From Corynebacterium auriscanis (lineage in GTDB: Bacteria > Actinomycetota > Actinomycetes > Mycobacteriales > Mycobacteriaceae): a DNA stretch of 64,000 nucleotides. The number at the start of each line of letters is the position of its first letter. Positions within the stretch are counted from its first letter, which is position 1. Made by a program: the position numbers and the translations under genes. This document shows positions 59,161 through 64,000 of the stretch, one piece after another. The notes under the pieces are model-generated. The model saw only the letters and a program-made list of their open reading frames with translations. It ran no database searches and was not told the origin of the DNA. The DNA is taken from assembly GCF_030408435.1 (NCBI RefSeq), contig NZ_CP047046.1, positions 416,572 to 480,571 of the forward strand. Direction: 5' to 3'.

Positions 59161-61827
59161 ATGTTTGAGAGGTTCACCGATCGCGCTCGTCGCGTTGTTG
59201 TGTTAGCACAGGACGAAGGCCGTGCGCTGAACCACAATTACATCGGCACGGAACACATCCTGCTTGGCCTCATTCAAGAGGGCGAGGGGGTCGCGGCCAA
59301 GGCGCTGGAGTCCATGGGTATTTCTCTCGACGCCGTGCGTACCGAGGTTAAAGAAATCATTGGCACTGGCGGTCATCCGCCAAGCGGGTACATCCCGTTT
59401 ACTCCGCGTGCCAAGAAGGTACTGGAACTGGCGCTACGCGAGGCACTCCAACTGGGGCATAAGTACATCGGGACGGAACACCTCCTGCTCGGTTTGATCC
59501 GTGAGGGCGAGGGAGTAGCTGCCCAGGTTCTGGTGAAGCTGGGCGCCGACCTTTCCCGCGTGCGTCAGCAGGTTATTCAGCTGCTCAGCGGCTATGAGGG
59601 CAACGAGAGCTCCGAAGAGGGCGAGGGTGAGCCCGCGGCTGCTGGCGTGGGCTCCGCTGCGAGCGCTACTAGCGGTAGCAAGATTGGCCAGAAATCGAAT
59701 TCTCTGGTGCTCGATCAGTTCGGTCGCAACCTCACCCAGGCTGCCAAGGACGGCAAGCTGGATCCGGTAGTGGGGCGCGAAAAGGAAATTGAGCGCGTGA
59801 TGCAGGTCCTCAGCCGCCGTACCAAGAACAACCCTGTGCTGATCGGCGAGCCGGGTGTGGGTAAGACGGCAGTTGTTGAGGGCTTAGCATTGGACATCGT
59901 CAACGGTCGTGTGCCGGAGACGTTGAAAGATAAGCAGCTCTACTCGTTGGATCTGGGTTCCCTGGTCGCCGGTTCCCGTTACCGCGGTGACTTCGAAGAG
60001 CGCTTGAAGAAGGTGCTCAAGGAGATCAACCAGCGGGGAGACATCATCCTGTTCATCGATGAGATCCACACCTTGGTTGGCGCCGGGGCTGCGGAGGGTG
60101 CGATCGATGCTGCAAGCATCCTCAAGCCCAAGCTGGCGCGTGGTGAGCTCCAGACAATCGGTGCCACCACGCTGGACGAGTACCGTAAGCACATCGAAAA
60201 GGATGCAGCCTTGGAACGCCGTTTCCAGCCGGTTCAGGTACCGGAGCCATCCGTTGATCTGACCATCGAGATTCTCAAGGGCCTGCGCGATCGCTACGAG
60301 GCACACCACCGCGTGTCTATCACAGATGGCGCACTCGCGGCGGCAGCGCAGTTGGCAGATCGCTACATCACCGACCGCTTCTTGCCGGATAAGGCCGTGG
60401 ACCTCATTGATGAGGCCGGTGCGCGTATGCGCATCAAGCGGATGACGGCACCGAAGTCCATCCGCGAAGTCGATGAGAAGATTGCAGCAGTCCGCACCAA
60501 GAAGGAAGCGGCCATCGATGAACAGGACTTCGAGAAGGCAGCAGCTCTCCGTGATGATGAGCGCAAGTTGACCGAAGAGCGTGAGGAAAAGGAAAAGGCT
60601 TGGCGCGCTGGCGAGCTCGACGAGGTTGCAGAGGTCGGCGAGGAGCAGATTGCTGAGGTCATGGGCACGTGGACGGGCATCCCGGTCTTCAAGCTGACCG
60701 AGGAAGAGTCCTCCCGTCTGCTGCGCATGGAAGACGAGCTGCATAAGCGCATCATCGGCCAAGAAGATGCAGTCAAGGCAGTATCTCGCGCCATTCGTCG
60801 TACTCGTGCAGGCCTCAAGGATCCCAAGCGCCCATCGGGTTCCTTCATCTTCGCTGGTCCATCAGGTGTGGGTAAGACGGAGCTCTCCAAGGCACTGGCG
60901 GAATTCCTGTTCGGTGAGGATGACGCCCTAGTGCAGATCGACATGGGTGAGTTCCATGATAAGTTCACTGCTTCTCGCCTGTTCGGTGCCCCTCCGGGAT
61001 ACGTTGGATATGACGAAGGTGGTCAGCTGACCGAGAAGGTTCGGCGCAAACCATTCAGCGTTGTTTTGTTTGACGAGATTGAAAAGGCGCATTCCGAGAT
61101 TTACAACACCTTGTTGCAGGTTTTGGAAGATGGTCGCCTCACCGATGGGCAAGGTCGCATGGTCGACTTCAAGAACACCGTGCTGATCTTCACGTCAAAC
61201 CTGGGCACTAGGGACATTTCCAAGGCCGTTGGCATGGGCTTCTCCAGCGGTGGGGAAGACGATGAATCCACGCAGTACGCGCGCATGAAGGACAAGGTGC
61301 ACGATGAGCTGAAGAAGCACTTCCGCCCTGAGTTCCTTAACCGTATTGACGACATCGTCGTTTTCCACCAGCTCACCAAGGAACAGATCGTTCAGATGGT
61401 GGACCTGTTGTTGCGTCGTGTCACCAATGCGCTGGAGCAAAAGGATATGGGACTAGAAATTACCGAGCAGGCCAAGAACCTGCTGGCCAAGCGTGGTTTC
61501 GATCCCGTATTGGGTGCTCGCCCACTGCGTCGTACAATTCAGCGCGAGATCGAGGACCACCTGTCCGAGAAGATTCTCTTCGGAGAGATCGGGGCAGGTG
61601 AGATCGTCACCGTGGACGTGGAAAACTGGGACGGCGAGTCCAACGGCAAGGATGCGAAGTTCGTTTTCGGTACCAAGGTGAAGCCACTGCCAGAGGCAGA
61701 GGAAGCAAGCCCCGCAGATGAGGCTCAAGAGGCTGTCGTTGGAGCCGCTGAGAAACAGGTGCCAGAGGACGAGGCTTACGACAATGCCCAGGAATCCGGT
61801 GAAGGAAACTGGTCTAAGGAGCAGTAA
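59161..61827 (+). CDS. clpC: ATP-dependent Clp protease ATPase subunit ClpC
   Basis: The 888-aa Hsp100 unfoldase feeds ClpP. It has two Clp_N repeats (1-70 and 75-145), NBD1 with Walker A GEPGVGKT (229-236), a UVR segment (about 437-472), and NBD2 with Walker A GPSGVGKT (566-573). The C-terminus is acidic ([20 protein letters not shown]). The start at 59161 ([20 protein letters not shown]) follows AGAGGGAG; upstream codons of the open frame are leader. SigH- and ClgR-like sites precede it. Confidence 0.95.
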   Translation: MFERFTDRARRVVVLAQDEGRALNHNYIGTEHILLGLIQEGEGVAAKALESMGISLDAVRTEVKEIIGTGGHPPSGYIPFTPRAKKVLELALREALQLGHKYIGTEHLLLGLIREGEGVAAQVLVKLGADLSRVRQQVIQLLSGYEGNESSEEGEGEPAAAGVGSAASATSGSKIGQKSNSLVLDQFGRNLTQAAKDGKLDPVVGREKEIERVMQVLSRRTKNNPVLIGEPGVGKTAVVEGLALDIVNGRVPETLKDKQLYSLDLGSLVAGSRYRGDFEERLKKVLKEINQRGDIILFIDEIHTLVGAGAAEGAIDAASILKPKLARGELQTIGATTLDEYRKHIEKDAALERRFQPVQVPEPSVDLTIEILKGLRDRYEAHHRVSITDGALAAAAQLADRYITDRFLPDKAVDLIDEAGARMRIKRMTAPKSIREVDEKIAAVRTKKEAAIDEQDFEKAAALRDDERKLTEEREEKEKAWRAGELDEVAEVGEEQIAEVMGTWTGIPVFKLTEEESSRLLRMEDELHKRIIGQEDAVKAVSRAIRRTRAGLKDPKRPSGSFIFAGPSGVGKTELSKALAEFLFGEDDALVQIDMGEFHDKFTASRLFGAPPGYVGYDEGGQLTEKVRRKPFSVVLFDEIEKAHSEIYNTLLQVLEDGRLTDGQGRMVDFKNTVLIFTSNLGTRDISKAVGMGFSSGGEDDESTQYARMKDKVHDELKKHFRPEFLNRIDDIVVFHQLTKEQIVQMVDLLLRRVTNALEQKDMGLEITEQAKNLLAKRGFDPVLGARPLRRTIQREIEDHLSEKILFGEIGAGEIVTVDVENWDGESNGKDAKFVFGTKVKPLPEAEEASPADEAQEAVVGAAEKQVPEDEAYDNAQESGEGNWSKEQ

Positions 61828-61890
61828 GGACTCCGGCTGCTCTACCCTTGAGGTTTTCCGGTTCGCACCTGAAGCTAGAAGAACCAGAGA

Positions 61891-61935
61891 CCGGCCCCCG
61901 GTGCACTACCCCAAGTGCGCCGGGGGCCGGTTTTT
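61891..61935 (+). terminator. Terminator after clpC
   Basis: ACCGGCCCCCGG (from 61890) and CCGGGGGCCGGT (to 61931) form a perfect G/C-rich stem with GTGCAC/GTGCGC above, followed by TTTTTATG. It may also serve the convergent lipase gene. Confidence 0.88.
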
Positions 61936-61955
61936 ATGCTGGTTTTCTTTGTGGG

Positions 61956-63386
61956 CTAGCGCGGAATATTACCGCAACTCGTGGTGGGGTAGGGCTTCCC
62001 ACGGAAAACGGCATCCAGCCAGTTCATGGCTGGAGCCAAATTGTCCAACATTGGTAATACATGGTCAATCAACGGAGCGACCGGAGGCAGCGGGGTTTCG
62101 CGGTAGTATACCGACGTCCCGGCCTCGCACCACTGCCGTGCCATCGTGCGAGCGCCCTGCACAGGAATGGAATCGTCGTTTTTTCCATGCCCAACGAATA
62201 CTGGAACGTTAGGTGGCCTGTGACCGATTTCCTGATCAGCCAAGACGGACTTCAGTGGCTCCTGCTGGGCGAGCTGTTCCAAGGACTTACCGGATTTGGT
62301 GAGGGTCCGGGTATCCACATACGCATGCCGGGCTAGGGACTGCGGAATGCATTCATCGGCGGTCTGCTCTAGCAACCGCTTACCTTTATCGTTGAGTAAA
62401 TCATCCACCAAGGGTTTGAGTTCTGGTTTCGCGGCAATGAAACCATTGATGGCATATCCCAAAACCCCGGCCAGAGGCTTGCGATCAATCGCAGCTGCGG
62501 TTTGGGCCAGGTTGGCTGGTGTACCCCCGGCGTAACCCGCGACCACGTTAATACCCTTGCCATAGGTGGGAGCCAGCTCCACGGCAGCTGCGGATCCGCC
62601 ACCGCCCTGGGAGTATCCATAGAACGCCACTGGTGAGGCCGAGGTGATGCCCTTTACGTTCAAGTTGACAGCCGCACGGGCCATATCGATGGTGGCTTGC
62701 CCTTGCTCCACGCGGTTCATGTAGGTGTGTTGGCGGGAGGTGCCCAAACCGGGCAGGTCGGTCAGAGCAACATTCCAGCCACGCGCCAAGGCGCCTGCCA
62801 CCGGAATGGCCTCATACTCCAGCCCCACCGACAACAGCTTTCCCGGAGCACACGCATCGCCGCTGCCCTGGGTGCCGGGTGCAATAGTAAGCAGAGGTCG
62901 CGGCCCTTTTCCTGTCCATGGCTGAGAGGAGCGCAGTACGGTTCCGGTGACTGGGATCCGTTTACCGTTGTTGTCAGTGGACACATAGGCCACGCGCTCG
63001 GACTTCGACATCATCCAGTCGACGAATGGCAGTCCAAAGGCAAATTGGCTCGGTGCCCGCTTGATGACATCGCCGGGGTTGCCAGACACAGTCGCTGGAA
63101 GGGAATCGTAGAATCCGCGCGCATTGCGATCCAAAGCCCCCCATGTATTAGATGACAGCATGTCCGCTGGCCCTTGGGAGGATCCCAGGGCGCTGGAGGA
63201 CCCCGATGCTGCAGATCCACGGGCCGAACCTTCCGCCGCATCGTAGGAGGGGCTCGGTGCCTGCTGGGCAGCTGCCAGGCCGGCGCCACCTAGGGAACTA
63301 CCAATTCCGACGCCACAAGCTAGCGCCACAGAAGCTGATGCTTTGCACACCCGCTGCGAGAAGAAAGATACTAGTGAGGTTCTCAT
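61956..63386 (-). CDS. Secreted lipase (LIP family)
   Basis: The 476-aa exported hydrolase has a signal peptide to about residue 40 (GAGLAAAQQ) and a Ser/Gly/Ala-rich linker. The nucleophile elbow is GYSQGGG (Ser259). A later GHGKNDDSIP (acid) and PLIDHVLPML (His) complete the likely triad. Four Cys in the mature part (as in SGDACAPG, DECIPQ, RQWCEAG and TSCGNIPR) could form two disulfides. It likely releases fatty acids from host lipids. Confidence 0.88.
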   Translation of the reverse strand: MRTSLVSFFSQRVCKASASVALACGVGIGSSLGGAGLAAAQQAPSPSYDAAEGSARGSAASGSSSALGSSQGPADMLSSNTWGALDRNARGFYDSLPATVSGNPGDVIKRAPSQFAFGLPFVDWMMSKSERVAYVSTDNNGKRIPVTGTVLRSSQPWTGKGPRPLLTIAPGTQGSGDACAPGKLLSVGLEYEAIPVAGALARGWNVALTDLPGLGTSRQHTYMNRVEQGQATIDMARAAVNLNVKGITSASPVAFYGYSQGGGGSAAAVELAPTYGKGINVVAGYAGGTPANLAQTAAAIDRKPLAGVLGYAINGFIAAKPELKPLVDDLLNDKGKRLLEQTADECIPQSLARHAYVDTRTLTKSGKSLEQLAQQEPLKSVLADQEIGHRPPNVPVFVGHGKNDDSIPVQGARTMARQWCEAGTSVYYRETPLPPVAPLIDHVLPMLDNLAPAMNWLDAVFRGKPYPTTSCGNIPR

Positions 63387-63534
63387 GAATGATGACTATA
63401 GTTTTAACGCAGACATATTTTTGCAAGGTAACGGAAAATACTTCGGGAATTGATGTAATTCTTGCGCGGAGCTTCCCTGACTCTTGCAGGTCTGCGATGT
63501 TCTGTGGCAACTATTGCATTGACTAAAAACCGAA

Positions 63535-64000
63535 CTATGTGGGCAAACGCAATCCGGTTAATCCGGTTTCGGACTTCGGTTCAGATCGGTCGCGGTTAAC
63601 TGCTGCGCGTTCTCCTCGGGCCTCGGTGTGCTCTGCTATTCCCTCCGTGGACGCTGCGTTCGAGGGATCGTTACTGGTGGTTGCGTCTTGCCGATGCCCG
63701 TCGGTGCGCTCCGCTAACCCGTCTGCAACCAGAGAATTCACTGCCCGGGTGAGCTGCGCTTTGTCGTGCCACAGCAGATCAATCTCGGCACGAGTGGCGC
63801 GTGAATCTTTGCGAGAACGCAGTAAACCCATAATTTTGCCCCGCACCTGCCGGTCGGTGCCTTCGAACTTCTGAACGCGTTTGGCGGCGGATGCTTTCTG
63901 CTGTTCTGAGGGCTCCGGTCGACCCGCGGCTACCCACTGACAGTGTTTCCGCACAGGGCACTGATCACATTGCGGGTTCTTGGCTCGGCAAATAAGTGCC
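63535..64000 (-). CDS. mutY: A/G-specific adenine glycosylase MutY, C-terminal part
   Basis: The frame is open to the right edge. From the edge it reads ALICRAKNPQCDQCPVRKHC, whose cysteines fit C-X6-C-X2-C-X5-C, the [4Fe-4S] loop of MutY/EndoIII. Then come QKFEGTDRQVRGKIMGLLRS and a winged-helix-like stretch seen in actinobacterial MutY. The GTG at 63954 is internal, not the start. The tail (last 50 residues) is polar and disordered. MutY removes adenine mispaired with 8-oxoguanine. Confidence 0.87.
   Translation of the reverse strand, partial: ALICRAKNPQCDQCPVRKHCQWVAAGRPEPSEQQKASAAKRVQKFEGTDRQVRGKIMGLLRSRKDSRATRAEIDLLWHDKAQLTRAVNSLVADGLAERTDGHRQDATTSNDPSNAASTEGIAEHTEARGERAAVNRDRSEPKSETGLTGLRLPT

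Overview
The window is chromosomal DNA from a mycolic-acid-containing actinobacterium, almost certainly a Corynebacterium, probably of the lipid-dependent (C. jeikeium-like) group. The reasons are a small PorA/PorH-type peptide gene lying between groEL and ppk2, as at the corynebacterial porin locus; gene order shared with Mycobacterium tuberculosis blocks Rv0427c-Rv0433, Rv2598-Rv2601 and Rv3596c-Rv3610c; CIRCE, ClgR, SigH and NsrR sites of the actinobacterial kind; and a lipid-use set (secreted lipase, acyl-CoA ligase, two acyl-CoA dehydrogenases). The species cannot be fixed by eye. No rRNA, tRNA, CRISPR array or intact mobile element was seen.

Layout. 1-1.4 kb: 3' part of an ABC-2 permease and a MarR regulator. 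1.6-9 kb: def, a GNAT acetyltransferase, xthA and cls on the minus strand, facing a DUF3263 gene, a VirR-like LytR_C protein and a YbdK-type carboxylate-amine ligase. 9.1-11.4 kb: an accessory patch with a LeuA-regulatory-like protein, small orphan ORFs and a decayed IS30 transposase. 11.4-21.9 kb: M20 peptidase, CIRCE-controlled groEL, the PorA-like peptide, ppk2, a 1331-aa Pls/PosA-type single-module NRPS with its MarR regulator, and a rhodanese. 22-26 kb: DUF4178-DUF2617-DUF4247-DUF350-membrane aminopropyltransferase cluster. 26-39.3 kb: ppa, dac, tilS, hpt, ftsH, the folate operon folE-P-B-K, DUF3180, DUF6779, DUF2520 and panC.

39.3-45.1 kb holds a galactose set (galM-like, sodium symporter, small membrane protein, galT, galK) placed between panC and panD, which are adjacent in M. 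tuberculosis. Then come panD, nsrR-hmp (nitric oxide detoxification, with a 23-bp NsrR-type operator), lysS, two acyl-CoA dehydrogenases, two tandem phosphate transporters, thiD, fadD, clpC (ClgR-like box and SigH-like promoter), a secreted lipase, and the 3' part of mutY running off the right edge.

Themes: pantothenate and folate synthesis, protein quality control (groEL, ftsH, clpC, def), phosphate and polyphosphate handling (ppk2, ppa, two Pit carriers), envelope functions (PorA-like peptide, VirR-like protein, Pls-like synthetase, cls, dac) and lipid use. The parts least explained by known biology are the DUF/aminopropyltransferase cluster, the lysine-type NRPS, the serine-free porin peptide and the tandem repeats that copy the 3' ends of genes.
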